The notes under the pieces are model-generated. The model was given only the letters and a program-made list of their open reading frames with translations, searched no databases and was not told the DNA's origin. Below, piece after piece: positions 1 to 10,580 of a stretch of DNA of 35,267 bases (position 1 is its first letter; each line of letters starts with the position of its first letter). The position numbers were made by a program, and so were the translations under genes. The stretch is from Prochlorococcus sp. AG-424-A03 (lineage in GTDB: Bacteria > Cyanobacteriota > Cyanobacteriia > PCC-6307 > Cyanobiaceae): assembly GCA_003213375.1 (NCBI GenBank), contig QCNA01000013.1:1-35267 (forward strand), read 5' to 3'.

Positions 1-1541
1 GGACCAACTTCTTTCTCTAGAAGTTTCGATAATGAAGGATTTGATAGAGCAACCCATCTCCTTGGAGTAACCCCATTAGTTACATTTGTAAATTTTTCAG
101 GCCATAGAGCTGCGAATTCAGGAAGGAGTTGTCTTTTAATTAAATCTGAGTGAAGAGCTGCAACACCATTTATATGATGTGCCCCTATTGTAGCCAAATG
201 AGCCATTCGAACTGATTTGGAACCTTCTTCATCAATTATTGAGAGTTTTTGAAGGATTTTGTCATCACCGGGATAACGGAGTCTTAGTTGTTGTAGAAAT
301 CTCCAATTAATTTCATAAATAATTTCTAGATGACGAGGTAGAAGATCATTAAATAACCCTAAATCCCATTTTTCTAAAGCTTCTGGTAGTAATGTGTGGT
401 TGGTATAAGCAACTGAGGATGTTGTTATATTCCAAGCTTTATCCCATCCTATTTGATATTGGTCAATAAGAAGTCGCATTAATTCCGCAACCGCAATAGC
501 AGGATGGGTATCATTCAATTGAACCGTCCAATGCTTTGGAAATTCTGTTATTGGTATTGATCTTTTTTCAAGGCTTCTCAACATATCTTGAAGAGAACAA
601 CTTACAAAAAAGTGTTGTTGTTTGAGTCTTAATCTTCTACCTTCGTCAGTCCCATCATTTGGATATAGAACTTTTGAAAGAGTTTCAGATGCAACTTTTT
701 CTTCAACTGCACCGTAATAATCACCAATGTTGAATGCATAAAAATCAAAACTTTCTGTTGCATCAGCTCTCCATAATCTTAATCTGTCACATGTATTTAC
801 TCTATAACCTAAAACTGGAACATCATGAGGTACGCCAATAGCGTGTTCTGAAGGGATCCATCTTGATCTGTAGTTCCCTTTATCATCTCTATAACTTTCA
901 GTTCTGCCTCCAAAACCAACGAAACACGATTCGTCTGGTTGTGGAAGTTCCCATGGCCATCCACCTTTTAACCATTTGTCAGTTACTTCAACTTGCCAAC
1001 CATCCCTAATTAACTGATTGAATATGCCAAATTCATATCGAATACCATAACCAACAGCTGGAACCTGTAGAGATGCTAATGATTCCATATAACAGGCTGC
1101 AAGTCTGCCAAGCCCACCATTACCTAATCCAGGCTCCTCTTCAACTTCAAGAATTGTTGACAATGATTCAATGCCAAATCTTTTTAAAGCCTCTTCTGCT
1201 TCTTGAGTTATTCCAAGATTGAGAAGATTATTACTTAATTGTGGGCCTATTAAAAATTCTGCTGATAAATAGGCGACTGTTTTTTGTGGTTTTTTTCTTA
1301 TAACTTCTTGACTGGCTAAATATCTTGTCATTAGCCTATCTTTAACCGCGTAACTTAAGGCCATGTACAAATCGTGGGGGCTTGCAGAAGTAGCTAATTT
1401 TCCAAGAGTATAAAAGAGATGGGCTGTCATGCCTTGGAAAACAGCATCAGAATCCATGCCAGCTTTCTCAGGATCTAGGTAGCAGCCTGGGGTTGGCAGA
1501 CGTAGATCGAAGGGTTCGTCGTGATTCATAGTATTAGCCAT
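1..1541 (-). CDS. glgP: Glycogen/starch phosphorylase, 3' part cut off by window edge
   Basis: Reverse complement gives a continuous frame from ATG at 1541 (MANTMNHDEPFDLRLPTPGCYLDPEKAG...) with phosphorylase motifs AYLSAEFLIG, EEPGLGNGGLGRLAACYMES, QLNDTHPAIAVAELMR, TNVTNGVTPRRW. It is missing from the ORF track, presumably because it runs off the edge. Confidence 0.95.
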   Translation of the reverse strand, partial: MANTMNHDEPFDLRLPTPGCYLDPEKAGMDSDAVFQGMTAHLFYTLGKLATSASPHDLYMALSYAVKDRLMTRYLASQEVIRKKPQKTVAYLSAEFLIGPQLSNNLLNLGITQEAEEALKRFGIESLSTILEVEEEPGLGNGGLGRLAACYMESLASLQVPAVGYGIRYEFGIFNQLIRDGWQVEVTDKWLKGGWPWELPQPDESCFVGFGGRTESYRDDKGNYRSRWIPSEHAIGVPHDVPVLGYRVNTCDRLRLWRADATESFDFYAFNIGDYYGAVEEKVASETLSKVLYPNDGTDEGRRLRLKQQHFFVSCSLQDMLRSLEKRSIPITEFPKHWTVQLNDTHPAIAVAELMRLLIDQYQIGWDKAWNITTSSVAYTNHTLLPEALEKWDLGLFNDLLPRHLEIIYEINWRFLQQLRLRYPGDDKILQKLSIIDEEGSKSVRMAHLATIGAHHINGVAALHSDLIKRQLLPEFAALWPEKFTNVTNGVTPRRWVALSNPSLSKLLEKEVG

Positions 1542-1694
1542 ATACAGACAATAGCCATTTTTAAAAAAATTTCTTTGTTGTAACTTCAGATCCACACTTG
1601 TTGAGTATTTTTGCTTTTTTCTTACATATTTCTTAAAGTGGGCCCTCAATAAACTATCTTCCAATTAGGGAGTTTATTTTTTCTTTCATTTCAT

Positions 1695-3062
1695 ATGTAT
1701 TCTTTACTTGCTGAATTAAGTGCACATGATTTAGAAGTTGCTGAAACGTTGATAGGAGTTATAAGGTTTCTATTGATATTTTTAGCTGCAAGAGCATTAG
1801 CAGAAGTATTAGTAAGACTAAGTTTGCCAACAATAGTGGGTGAACTTCTTGCAGGGGTTGTAATAGGGGCATCAGGATTTCATTTGTTGATACCGCCCTC
1901 AGCTGGAACCGAATTAAATGAAGGACTTGTAAATGTTATTAGTTCATTAGCTTCAATCCCCCCAGAAGCTGTACCTGATGTTTATTTCGAAAGTTTTCCA
2001 TCCCTCCAAGCAGTAGCAACTCTAGGGTTATATGCTCTTTTATTTTTAACAGGATTAGAAAGTGAGTTAGAGGAATTAGTAGCTGTAGGGGCTCAGGCTT
2101 TCACTGTTGCTATGGCTGGTGTAATTTTACCTTTTGCCTTTGGAACTCTTGGATTAATGTTTATTTTCCAAGTAGATCTAATTCCAGCAGTTTTTGCAGG
2201 AGCATCTATGACAGCAACAAGTATAGGAATTACTGCAAGTGTTTTTGGTGAGTTGGGATATTTAAAAACTAGAGAAGGACAGATTGTTATTGGAGCAGCT
2301 GTTTTAGATGATATTTTGGGTATTGTTATTCTTGCAGTTGTAGTAGCCCTTGCAGCCGGAGGGTCTTTAGAAATTGCTCCTATCGTTAAATTAGTCGCAG
2401 CAGCTGTAGTATTTGTAATTGCTGCTATCGCATTGAGTCGAACAGCAGCTCCAGGTTTTGATTGGTTATTAGATAGATTAAAGGCCCCTGGAGCCGTAGT
2501 GGTAGCTTCTTTTGTGATCCTTGTTCTTTGTTGTTTCGTAGCAACAGCCATTGGATTGGAAGCAGCTTTAGGTGCTTTTGCAGCTGGATTAATTCTTAGT
2601 AGTTCTAAAAATAATCACGCAATTCAACAATCGGTTTTACCTTTAGTATCTTTATTCGCAACTATTTTTTTCGTATTAGTTGGCGCTGGAATGGATCTAT
2701 CAGTTATAAATCCACTTGATCCAACAAGTAGGTCAGCTCTTGTAGTAGCAGGATTTTTATTAGTTGTAGCAATTATTGGTAAAATTGCAGCTGGATGGGT
2801 ATTTTCAAGCGATAAACCCACAAATAGATTAGTTGTAGGTTTAGGTATGATGCCTAGAGGAGAGGTTGGTTTAATTTTCCTTGGACTAGGAACGAGTGCT
2901 AAGTTGTTAACTCCTTCTCTTGAAGCAGCAATTTTATTAATGGTTATTGGAACTACTTTTCTTGCGCCTGTTCTCTTGAGAATTGTTTTAAAAGATAAAC
3001 CCCCAAATGATGGCAATAAAATATCAGATGATGTTGCAGCTGATCCTGTTGGTCTTCTTTAG
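1695..3062 (+). CDS. CPA2-type cation:proton (Na+/H+) antiporter
   Basis: 455 aa multi-spanning protein; typical LPTIVGELLAGVVIGASG, TSIGITASVFGELG and GAAVLDDILGIVILA motifs of NapA/KefB-type antiporters. Confidence 0.88.
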   Translation: MYSLLAELSAHDLEVAETLIGVIRFLLIFLAARALAEVLVRLSLPTIVGELLAGVVIGASGFHLLIPPSAGTELNEGLVNVISSLASIPPEAVPDVYFESFPSLQAVATLGLYALLFLTGLESELEELVAVGAQAFTVAMAGVILPFAFGTLGLMFIFQVDLIPAVFAGASMTATSIGITASVFGELGYLKTREGQIVIGAAVLDDILGIVILAVVVALAAGGSLEIAPIVKLVAAAVVFVIAAIALSRTAAPGFDWLLDRLKAPGAVVVASFVILVLCCFVATAIGLEAALGAFAAGLILSSSKNNHAIQQSVLPLVSLFATIFFVLVGAGMDLSVINPLDPTSRSALVVAGFLLVVAIIGKIAAGWVFSSDKPTNRLVVGLGMMPRGEVGLIFLGLGTSAKLLTPSLEAAILLMVIGTTFLAPVLLRIVLKDKPPNDGNKISDDVAADPVGLL

Positions 3063-3105
3063 GAAATAAGTTTATTAGAATCAACTAACATAGAATTTTC
3101 ATTAA

Positions 3106-4005
3106 ATGGAAAAATCAGCTCTGATAGATACTGACGTAAATTATGACTGGAATTTTTTAAATTACCCAATCCATACTATTTCGGCTAAGCCTGATCAAAC
3201 ATCAAAAGAATGTGCAATTTTATTAATTCATGGTTTCGGGGCCTCTACGGATCATTGGAGATTCAATATCCCTATTTTGAGTAGCAAATATGAAGTTCAT
3301 GCGATGGATCTTCTCGGTTTTGGAAAAAGTCCTAAGCCCCAAGATGTTGAATACTCAGGATCATTATGGAAGGATCAGGTTATTGCTTATGTACGAGAGA
3401 AAATAAAAAAACCCACTATTGTGGTTGGAAATTCATTAGGTGGTTATGCAGCATTAGCAGCTGGTGCAGAATTAAATGAGCTAAATGCAGGAGTGATATT
3501 ACTTAATGCTGCCGGATATTTTAGTGAAGAAAAAACTCTCAAAAAGAATATGTTGCAAACTTCAATTGAAACAGTTGCTGGCATATTTTTGAAAAATATT
3601 GTTCTTCAACGTTTGATTTTTGAAAATATGAGAAATCCAAAAAATATTAAAAAAACTTTAAATCAAGTTTATGTTGATAAAAAAAATGTTGATGATTTCT
3701 TAGTTGATTCAATAAGAAAGCCTTCTCTAGATTATGGAGCTTTTAATGTTTTTAGAAGTGTATTTAACCCATCAGGACCTCAGGGATTGCCATTGGACAA
3801 GTTATTCGCAAAACTTGATTCACCATTATTACTGCTCTGGGGAGGCAAAGATCCCTGGATGAATACTCCAAAAAAAAGAAATCTTTATAAAAAATTTACA
3901 CCAAAGAATACACAAGAAATCATTCTTGATGCTGGACATTGTCCTCATGATGAAATACCTGAATTAGTTAATCAGCATATATTGGATTGGGTTGATTCTC
4001 TTTAA
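3106..4005 (+). CDS. Alpha/beta hydrolase
   Basis: LLIHGFGASTDHWR oxyanion region, nucleophile elbow VVGNSLGGYAA, late DAGHCPHDE His motif. Confidence 0.88.
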   Translation: MEKSALIDTDVNYDWNFLNYPIHTISAKPDQTSKECAILLIHGFGASTDHWRFNIPILSSKYEVHAMDLLGFGKSPKPQDVEYSGSLWKDQVIAYVREKIKKPTIVVGNSLGGYAALAAGAELNELNAGVILLNAAGYFSEEKTLKKNMLQTSIETVAGIFLKNIVLQRLIFENMRNPKNIKKTLNQVYVDKKNVDDFLVDSIRKPSLDYGAFNVFRSVFNPSGPQGLPLDKLFAKLDSPLLLLWGGKDPWMNTPKKRNLYKKFTPKNTQEIILDAGHCPHDEIPELVNQHILDWVDSL

Positions 4006-4014
4006 GTAACAATT

Positions 4015-4869
4015 GTGCAAATTAAATTATCCAATAAAGACCAAGGAATTTTTGTATTTCAATTAGATCAAAATAACTATATTAAATTTTGCCCTCAAAG
4101 AGGAGGTGTTATTACAAATTGGATTTCCGATGGTAAAGACATACTTTATTTCGATGAAAAAAGATTTATTGATAATACAAAAAGTATTAGGGGAGGTATT
4201 CCAATTCTTTTCCCAATTTGTGGAAATCTCAATACTTCTAGTTCAGTATTTGGTGAAAATTTTTTGCAATTAACACAACATGGTTTTGCTAGGGATTTGC
4301 AATGGCAATACTCCTTGAATGAAAACAAAAAATCTTTAATCTTAACTTTAAATGAATCTAAAAAAACCAAAAAATATTATCCTTTCGATTTCGAACTTAA
4401 AATAGAAGTTTTCTTAAAGATTAACTGTTTAGAATTTGAAATTACGATTTTTAACAAATCAGACAATGCTATGCCTATAAATTTTGGATTGCATCCTTAC
4501 TTTAATATTTCAGATTTTAAAAATTTAGAGTTTATTGATAATCCACTTAATTGTCATAATCAAGAAAAAAACATAATAAGTAATACTTTGGATGAGTTGA
4601 AAAATGTTAATTTAGGAGTTGATCTACTTATGCATAGTTCTGGTAGAAGCTCTTTTCAAGATAAAATTCTTAAAAGAGAGGTGATTTTAAATCATCGATA
4701 TCCTTTTGATTTATGCGTTGTTTGGAGTGATCCTCCAAGAAGAATGATATGTCTTGAACCTTGGTCTAGTCCCCGAAATTCTTTTGTTGATGGATTTAGA
4801 AACATTATGATTCCTTCAAATGATAGTAAAAGGTTAAACGCCTCAATACAAATAAAATCTCTTAAGTAA
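4015..4869 (+). CDS. Aldose 1-epimerase / galactose mutarotase-like protein
   Basis: GTG start; RGGIPILFPICGN, THGFARDLQW, NFGLHPYF and CLEPWSSPRNSF motifs of the mutarotase/YeaD-like family. Confidence 0.85.
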   Translation: MQIKLSNKDQGIFVFQLDQNNYIKFCPQRGGVITNWISDGKDILYFDEKRFIDNTKSIRGGIPILFPICGNLNTSSSVFGENFLQLTQHGFARDLQWQYSLNENKKSLILTLNESKKTKKYYPFDFELKIEVFLKINCLEFEITIFNKSDNAMPINFGLHPYFNISDFKNLEFIDNPLNCHNQEKNIISNTLDELKNVNLGVDLLMHSSGRSSFQDKILKREVILNHRYPFDLCVVWSDPPRRMICLEPWSSPRNSFVDGFRNIMIPSNDSKRLNASIQIKSLK

Positions 4870-4882
4870 TAATGCCATACTT

Positions 4883-6232
4883 ATGAAATTTGTCGTTATA
4901 GATGATGATCCCACAGGCTCTCAAACTGTTCAAGATTGCCTCTTACTGCTTAAGTGGGACTGCTCAACTTTGGTCAAAGGTTTTGAATCTAAATCTAATT
5001 TATTTTTTATTTTGGCTAATACAAGGTCACTATCGGAAAATGATGCGAAGTTCACAATAGAGGAAATTTGTAAAAATATTAAGGCTGTAATTGCTTCTCA
5101 AGTCAATGAAGAAGAAATTATTTTCATAAGTAGAGGAGACTCTACTCTTCGAGGACATAACTTTTTAGAGCCAAGTGCCCTAAATAGTTGCTTAGGTCCT
5201 TTTGATGCTACTTTTCATATTCCAGCTTTTATAGAGGGTAAAAGATTAACAATTAATGGATCACACTTTGTTGACAAAACTCCTATTAATCAAACAATTT
5301 TTGCGAGAGATAAAATTTTTGGATTTAAGACAAGTAATGTAAAGAGTCTTTTATTTCAAAAGAGTAATTCGCAAATAAATATTGAAGATATTCAAAATCT
5401 TTTTTTGTCAGATATCGAGATTCTAAATGATGAAGAAAATAATATCGTTTTTAAAAAACTAAAGAATTTGAATAAAAATAAACATGTCATTGTAGATGTA
5501 GAAAATTATTCTCAACTGAACAAATTTGCTTTAGTAATTAAAAAATTAACTAAACAAAAAAAATTTCTTTTTCGCACTGCAGCAAGTTTTATAAGTTCAA
5601 TTTCTGAGAAAAAAAGCGTCCCTCAGGTTGAGACTTATTTCTTAAATTTAAGAATTAGAAATAAAGAAAAGAGTTTTCTTCCAGGACTGATAATTGTTGG
5701 ATCCTATGTGGAACTCTCAACACTACAATTGAAAAATTTATTAGAGATAAGTAATTGTAATCCAATAGAATTAGATGTTTTTGAATTCTTTAAAATTACT
5801 TCATCAGAGAATAATCATAAGCAAAGGAATTTGTTTAAAAATAAATTTTTGAAAGAAATTAGATTTTCTTTTGATAAAGGAAAAACTCCCGTATTGTTTA
5901 CTTCACGAAAATTTATGTCCTTAGATTATTCTGAACAATTTAATTTTTATAATTCACTTTCTTGTTTTATAGCTGAATTAGTAGCAGATTTGAAATATGA
6001 AATAGGATATTTGATTTCAAAAGGAGGAATAACAACAAATATGATTCTTAGTAATGGACTTAATGCAGATTATGTTTATCTTAAGGGACAGATTTTAACA
6101 GGCATTTCAGTTGTGACTTGCAAACTTAAAAATGACGAAAAACTTCCAATTGTTACACATCCTGGAAACATTGGCACTAAAGATTCACTGGTGAATATTT
6201 GGAAAGTTTTTGAAAATAAAATTAATTTTTAA
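4883..6232 (+). CDS. Four-carbon acid sugar kinase family protein (DUF1537-like)
   Basis: N-terminal VVIDDDPTGSQTVQD, SRGDSTLRGH, FHIPAFIEGKRLTINGSHFVD and C-terminal SKGGITTN ... THPGNIG resemble the DUF1537 kinase fold. Confidence 0.8.
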   Translation: MKFVVIDDDPTGSQTVQDCLLLLKWDCSTLVKGFESKSNLFFILANTRSLSENDAKFTIEEICKNIKAVIASQVNEEEIIFISRGDSTLRGHNFLEPSALNSCLGPFDATFHIPAFIEGKRLTINGSHFVDKTPINQTIFARDKIFGFKTSNVKSLLFQKSNSQINIEDIQNLFLSDIEILNDEENNIVFKKLKNLNKNKHVIVDVENYSQLNKFALVIKKLTKQKKFLFRTAASFISSISEKKSVPQVETYFLNLRIRNKEKSFLPGLIIVGSYVELSTLQLKNLLEISNCNPIELDVFEFFKITSSENNHKQRNLFKNKFLKEIRFSFDKGKTPVLFTSRKFMSLDYSEQFNFYNSLSCFIAELVADLKYEIGYLISKGGITTNMILSNGLNADYVYLKGQILTGISVVTCKLKNDEKLPIVTHPGNIGTKDSLVNIWKVFENKINF

Positions 6233-6234
6233 AA

Positions 6235-7659
6235 TTAGAAATTTGAAATAATTTCTTCAGCAAAACTGCTGCAGGATAATGGTTCTACTTTCGGTTCCAT
6301 TAAACGTGCTAGATCATAAGTGACTTTTTTTTGCTCTATTGCCTTACTTAAACCATTAGTAATTAAGTTAGCTGCCTCATCCCAACCAAAATATTCAAGC
6401 ATCATTACACCACTAAGAATTACTGAGCCTGGATTAATCTTATTTAATCCTGCATGTTTTGGTGCAGTACCGTGCGTAGCTTCGAAAATAGCTGCATTAT
6501 CTCCAATATTTGCACCAGGAGCCATACCAAGGCCACCAACAATTGCTGCTGCTGCATCAGAAACATAGTCACCATTAAGGTTTAAGGTTGCAAGAATTGA
6601 ATATTCTTGAGGTCTAGTTTGAATTTGTTGAAATATACTATCAGCTATCCGATCATCAACAAGAATAAGTTCTCTCCATTTCCCATCTCCGTGTGAATTT
6701 GATATTGATGCAATAACTTCTTTAATTTCTTCGCAAATGAATGCTTTTTTGTTATTTGTAAGCTTGTCAAAACCTGGTTCAATTTTTCGAGCATTATTTT
6801 CAATTGTAATTTCTGGATTTTTCTGAATATTATCTAAAATCCAGCTTTCTCTTTCTGTAATGCAATCTTTTCTAAATTCGTTTACAGCTAATTCATATCC
6901 CCAATCTCTAAATGCACCTTCTGTATATTTCATAATATTTCCTTTATGTACAAGAGTCACATGCCTTTTATCTCCTGATAATTTTTTAGCATGTTCAATA
7001 GCTTTTCTAATATGCCTTTGGCTACCAGATTTACTCACCGGTTTTATTCCTATACCTGATCCGTCTGGTATAGATCTATTTTTTAAATTTTTACTTTTTG
7101 GTATGACAACGTTATTTAAGTGATTAATTAATTCAAGACAATTATTATCCTCCGCTTCCCATTCAATTCCCATGTAGATATCCTCAGTATTTTCTCTATA
7201 AACAATAACGTCTAAATTTTGGGGATTTTTGTGAGGACTTGGAGTTCCTGAATAATATTTGCATGGTCTAACACAGCTATATAAATCAAATATTTGCCTT
7301 AATGCAACATTAAGAGATCTAATACCTCCACCGATTGGAGTTGTTAAAGGACCTTTGATGGCTACACCAAAGTGTTTGATTGCTTCAATAGTATCTTGAG
7401 GGAGGTAGTTATATGTTCCATAAAGTTCACAAGCTTCATCTCCTGCATAGACTTTAAACCAATTAATTTTTCTTTCATCTCCATAGCTTTTTTTAATCGC
7501 TGAATCAAGAACGATTTGAGTTGCAGGCCAAATATCAACTCCAGTACCATCACCCCTTATAAATGGGACAATTGGATTATTAGGAACATTAGGATTGCCT
7601 TGATTAAAAGTAATTATCTCGCCTTCATTAGGTAAAGTTAATTTTTCAAATTTTGGCAT
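6235..7659 (-). CDS. icd: Isocitrate dehydrogenase (NADP-dependent type)
   Basis: VPFIRGDGTGVDIWPA, GGGIRSLNVALRQIFDLYSCVRP, VYRENTEDIYMGIEW, GDNAAIFEATHGTAPKHAG motifs. Confidence 0.96.
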   Translation of the reverse strand: MPKFEKLTLPNEGEIITFNQGNPNVPNNPIVPFIRGDGTGVDIWPATQIVLDSAIKKSYGDERKINWFKVYAGDEACELYGTYNYLPQDTIEAIKHFGVAIKGPLTTPIGGGIRSLNVALRQIFDLYSCVRPCKYYSGTPSPHKNPQNLDVIVYRENTEDIYMGIEWEAEDNNCLELINHLNNVVIPKSKNLKNRSIPDGSGIGIKPVSKSGSQRHIRKAIEHAKKLSGDKRHVTLVHKGNIMKYTEGAFRDWGYELAVNEFRKDCITERESWILDNIQKNPEITIENNARKIEPGFDKLTNNKKAFICEEIKEVIASISNSHGDGKWRELILVDDRIADSIFQQIQTRPQEYSILATLNLNGDYVSDAAAAIVGGLGMAPGANIGDNAAIFEATHGTAPKHAGLNKINPGSVILSGVMMLEYFGWDEAANLITNGLSKAIEQKKVTYDLARLMEPKVEPLSCSSFAEEIISNF

Positions 7660-7870
7660 AGCATTGAATTGATAAAAGATAACTCATTGAAGTCCCTCGT
7701 ATTGTAATTTGCAAAGAGTTATTTTCTTTAAAACCTAGAAATTTATTATTCAAATGTGAATAGAGAATAGTTTATTGATCAGCATTTCAACATCTTTCTT
7801 AAAAGAAAAAGTACTTAATAAGCAAGTTTAAGCAAATTATGTCATTTTCAAAAAAAATACTCAGCTACTT

Positions 7871-8302
7871 ATGAATGCGAGTTCAAATGTAAGTAATGTT
7901 GAAATAGCTAATAAAATTGCTTCCACTGCAGCTTTGTTTCGGAAATATTTTCCAGATGCAAGCGTAAACTTTAGTCCATGGGACAATTCAAATAATGAAT
8001 CCATGCAAGATACTATAGATTTTGCGTTTCATTTCCCTGGTTGGAGTCCTCTTATTGAATGTAGAGCAATACTCTTACAATTAAGAATTGAAAATGATAA
8101 TAATGGCAGAGTACCGAAATTGTTGGGAATAATAATGCGAGGTATGATTGTTCCCTCTGAGAGATGGAGAGTTGCTACTATCGGTGATTGGGAAATGACT
8201 GGCACTCATCTACCGCAAAAGGAACAAAAAGATAACCTTTTTTTGGTTTGTAAAGAACTTTATAAGCTATTCTCTAAAACATCCGCTGGTAACAAAAATT
8301 AG
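7871..8302 (+). CDS. Conserved-looking cyanobacterial protein of unknown function
   Basis: 143 aa ORF with ATG start, coding-like composition, same strand and directly upstream of the heme oxygenase gene. Confidence 0.75.
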   Translation: MNASSNVSNVEIANKIASTAALFRKYFPDASVNFSPWDNSNNESMQDTIDFAFHFPGWSPLIECRAILLQLRIENDNNGRVPKLLGIIMRGMIVPSERWRVATIGDWEMTGTHLPQKEQKDNLFLVCKELYKLFSKTSAGNKN

Positions 8303-8359
8303 CTGTTTTATGTATTTTCCTTGTAGATTATAAACACTGACAAAAATAATTCAAAATAC

Positions 8360-9070
8360 ATGGCAGTTGCTCTTGCAGGACAATTAAGAGAAGGGACAAA
8401 AAAATCCCACACTATGGCAGAAAATACTGGCTTTGTGGCTTGTTTTTTAAAAGGAGTTGTTGAAAAGAAATCTTATAGAAAATTAATAAGTGATTTATAT
8501 TTTGTCTATGAAGCTATGGAAGAAGAAATTGAAAGACTGGTCAATGAGGAACATCCGGTAATAAAACCTATAGGTTTTAAATCACTATTCAGGAAAGAAA
8601 CTCTTGTAAATGATCTTAAATTTTATTTTGGTGAAAACTGGAAGAATGAAATTAACATTTCTCACTCAGCGAAAGAATATGTTGAAAGAATCCGAGAGGT
8701 CGCAAAAAATTCACCTGAGCTATTAGTTGGTCACCACTATACTCGCTATATAGGAGATTTATCTGGGGGGCAAATCTTGAAAAGGATAGCTAAAAAAGCA
8801 TTAAATTTGCAGGGAAATGATGGTTTAAATTTTTATGAGTTTGAATTAATTGCCGATGAAAAGAAATTCAAGGAAGAATATTCCCTTACTTTGAATCAAC
8901 TTCCAATAAATCAAAAGACTGCTGATCAAATTATTGATGAAGCTAATCAAGCTTTTACTTACAATATGAAAATGTTTAAGGAGCTTGAAGGTAACTTGAT
9001 TGCTGTCTTAGGAAAGATTGTATTCAATTACATTACAAAAAAAGTTAGGAAAGGAAGTACCGATACCTAA
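8360..9070 (+). CDS. ho1: Heme oxygenase
   Basis: [18 protein letters not shown] and [21 protein letters not shown] motifs typical of HO-1. Confidence 0.96.
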   Translation: MAVALAGQLREGTKKSHTMAENTGFVACFLKGVVEKKSYRKLISDLYFVYEAMEEEIERLVNEEHPVIKPIGFKSLFRKETLVNDLKFYFGENWKNEINISHSAKEYVERIREVAKNSPELLVGHHYTRYIGDLSGGQILKRIAKKALNLQGNDGLNFYEFELIADEKKFKEEYSLTLNQLPINQKTADQIIDEANQAFTYNMKMFKELEGNLIAVLGKIVFNYITKKVRKGSTDT

Positions 9071-9075
9071 TATTT

Positions 9076-9786
9076 ATGTTTGATTCATTAGTTGATTTCC
9101 TTAAAACCAATATTGATGAATTAAATGGTCATGAATTACAAATATCTAGCGAATTCAAAGAACATCACAATGAAGACTCAAAATATATTATTAAAAATTG
9201 GCTTTTTTCATCTCCCGAATATAGAAAGTGGCGAATAACTAGATTAGATGGTGGCAAAAAACTGCAAGTTTTTAATACGGTTGCATATCCCAATTTTGAT
9301 AGTGAAGTACCTATTTTAGGGGCTGATATTTTATGGTTTGGAACTTCTCAAAAGTTATTATCAATACTTGATTATCAACCTTTAATTCAAGAAGGTAAAT
9401 ATCTTGAAAAATATTGTTCAAGTTTAGGTAGTATTAAGAAAAAATATTCTGCATTTGATAATAATAAAATGAAGAATATATATGATTCAAAAAAGTATTT
9501 TTCCCCATGGGTGATTATATGTAGAGGAAATAAATTAAATCTTGATAGAGATTTAAATAATATATTCCATTCATTTGTAAATAATTATTTGAACATTTAT
9601 AAATCGAATCCTGTTAATCAATTTTTAAATGCAGAAGAAATAAAGATTAATCAAATTAAATACGATAAGTACAGTTTTGAAAAAGACCCTGCAGATAAAT
9701 TGTTTAAATCTTTTTTTGGAGAAAAATGGACAAAAAAATTTATCAATAAATTTCTATTCACATTAAATAATGAGATTATTCATTGA
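9076..9786 (+). CDS. pebA: 15,16-dihydrobiliverdin:ferredoxin oxidoreductase
   Basis: Ferredoxin-dependent bilin reductase family protein ([52 protein letters not shown]), located between ho1 and a second FDBR. Confidence 0.9.
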   Translation: MFDSLVDFLKTNIDELNGHELQISSEFKEHHNEDSKYIIKNWLFSSPEYRKWRITRLDGGKKLQVFNTVAYPNFDSEVPILGADILWFGTSQKLLSILDYQPLIQEGKYLEKYCSSLGSIKKKYSAFDNNKMKNIYDSKKYFSPWVIICRGNKLNLDRDLNNIFHSFVNNYLNIYKSNPVNQFLNAEEIKINQIKYDKYSFEKDPADKLFKSFFGEKWTKKFINKFLFTLNNEIIH

Positions 9787-10548
9787 ATGTTAATAAAAGA
9801 TACTATTTTTTACAGGCCAGATTGGAGATGGCATAATTTTTTAAAATATCTAACAAATAATTTAAATAAATATAACTGTTTAGAAAAAATAATACCCTCG
9901 GAATATTCTTATAAAGATTCAACTTATGGTTCAAAAAAATTAAAAAAAAATGTGAATCTTTCTACTTGGGGTGTAACACATAAAAAAAGAATACAATTCG
10001 CTAGAGCAGTGTGTATAAATAGTCCAAATTATTCTGTTTTAAATTTTTTAATAATTCCTAATACTATTTATAACGTCCCATTTTTTGGAGTAGATTTTGT
10101 TTCTCTACCTAATAGTTATTTATTAGTGTTAGATTTTCAGCCCTCATTAAAAATACAAAATCAATACAATAATCAGTTATTAGAAAAACTTATAAAACTC
10201 AAAAATCATTGTCATTCATCACTCCCATTAGCTGAAAAAATGCCTGAGGATGTGGCTAGATTTTTTTCTCCAGGAGTAATATGGTCAAAATTACCAAAAG
10301 AAGAAAAAAGTGATTTTTTAATTGCTAATCAGCTTTTTACCTCATTTAAGGAATATCTTGATTTGTATTTGGAAATTCTTTTCGAAAGTAAAGAAGTCAA
10401 TATTGAACTGCAAAAAGAATTAATAAACGGTCAAAGTAACTATTTGAATTATAGAAGAGATAATGATCCAGCAAGGCCAATGTTGTCGAGTTTGTTTGGT
10501 AAAGAATTTACTGAATCTTTAATTAAAGAAGTTTTATTTACTACTTAA
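9787..10548 (+). CDS. pebB: Phycoerythrobilin:ferredoxin oxidoreductase
   Basis: Second FDBR ([54 protein letters not shown]); ATG abuts the pebA stop. Confidence 0.9.
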   Translation: MLIKDTIFYRPDWRWHNFLKYLTNNLNKYNCLEKIIPSEYSYKDSTYGSKKLKKNVNLSTWGVTHKKRIQFARAVCINSPNYSVLNFLIIPNTIYNVPFFGVDFVSLPNSYLLVLDFQPSLKIQNQYNNQLLEKLIKLKNHCHSSLPLAEKMPEDVARFFSPGVIWSKLPKEEKSDFLIANQLFTSFKEYLDLYLEILFESKEVNIELQKELINGQSNYLNYRRDNDPARPMLSSLFGKEFTESLIKEVLFTT

Positions 10549-10580
10549 AAGTCTTATAATTTATTGAAAGTTGAAATTAT

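Noticed and set aside
2093-3016. Minus-strand ORFs 2093..2551 and 2624..3016
   Set aside because: Fully antisense to the well-supported antiporter gene; low-complexity composition typical of shadow ORFs.
4146-4370. Minus-strand ORF inside the mutarotase-like gene
   Set aside because: Shadow ORF antisense to a supported CDS, no recognisable motif.
6320-7123. Plus-strand ORFs 6320..6568 and 6860..7123, and the 7362..7553 minus ORF
   Set aside because: Overlap icd on the opposite strand or in another frame; no independent coding evidence.
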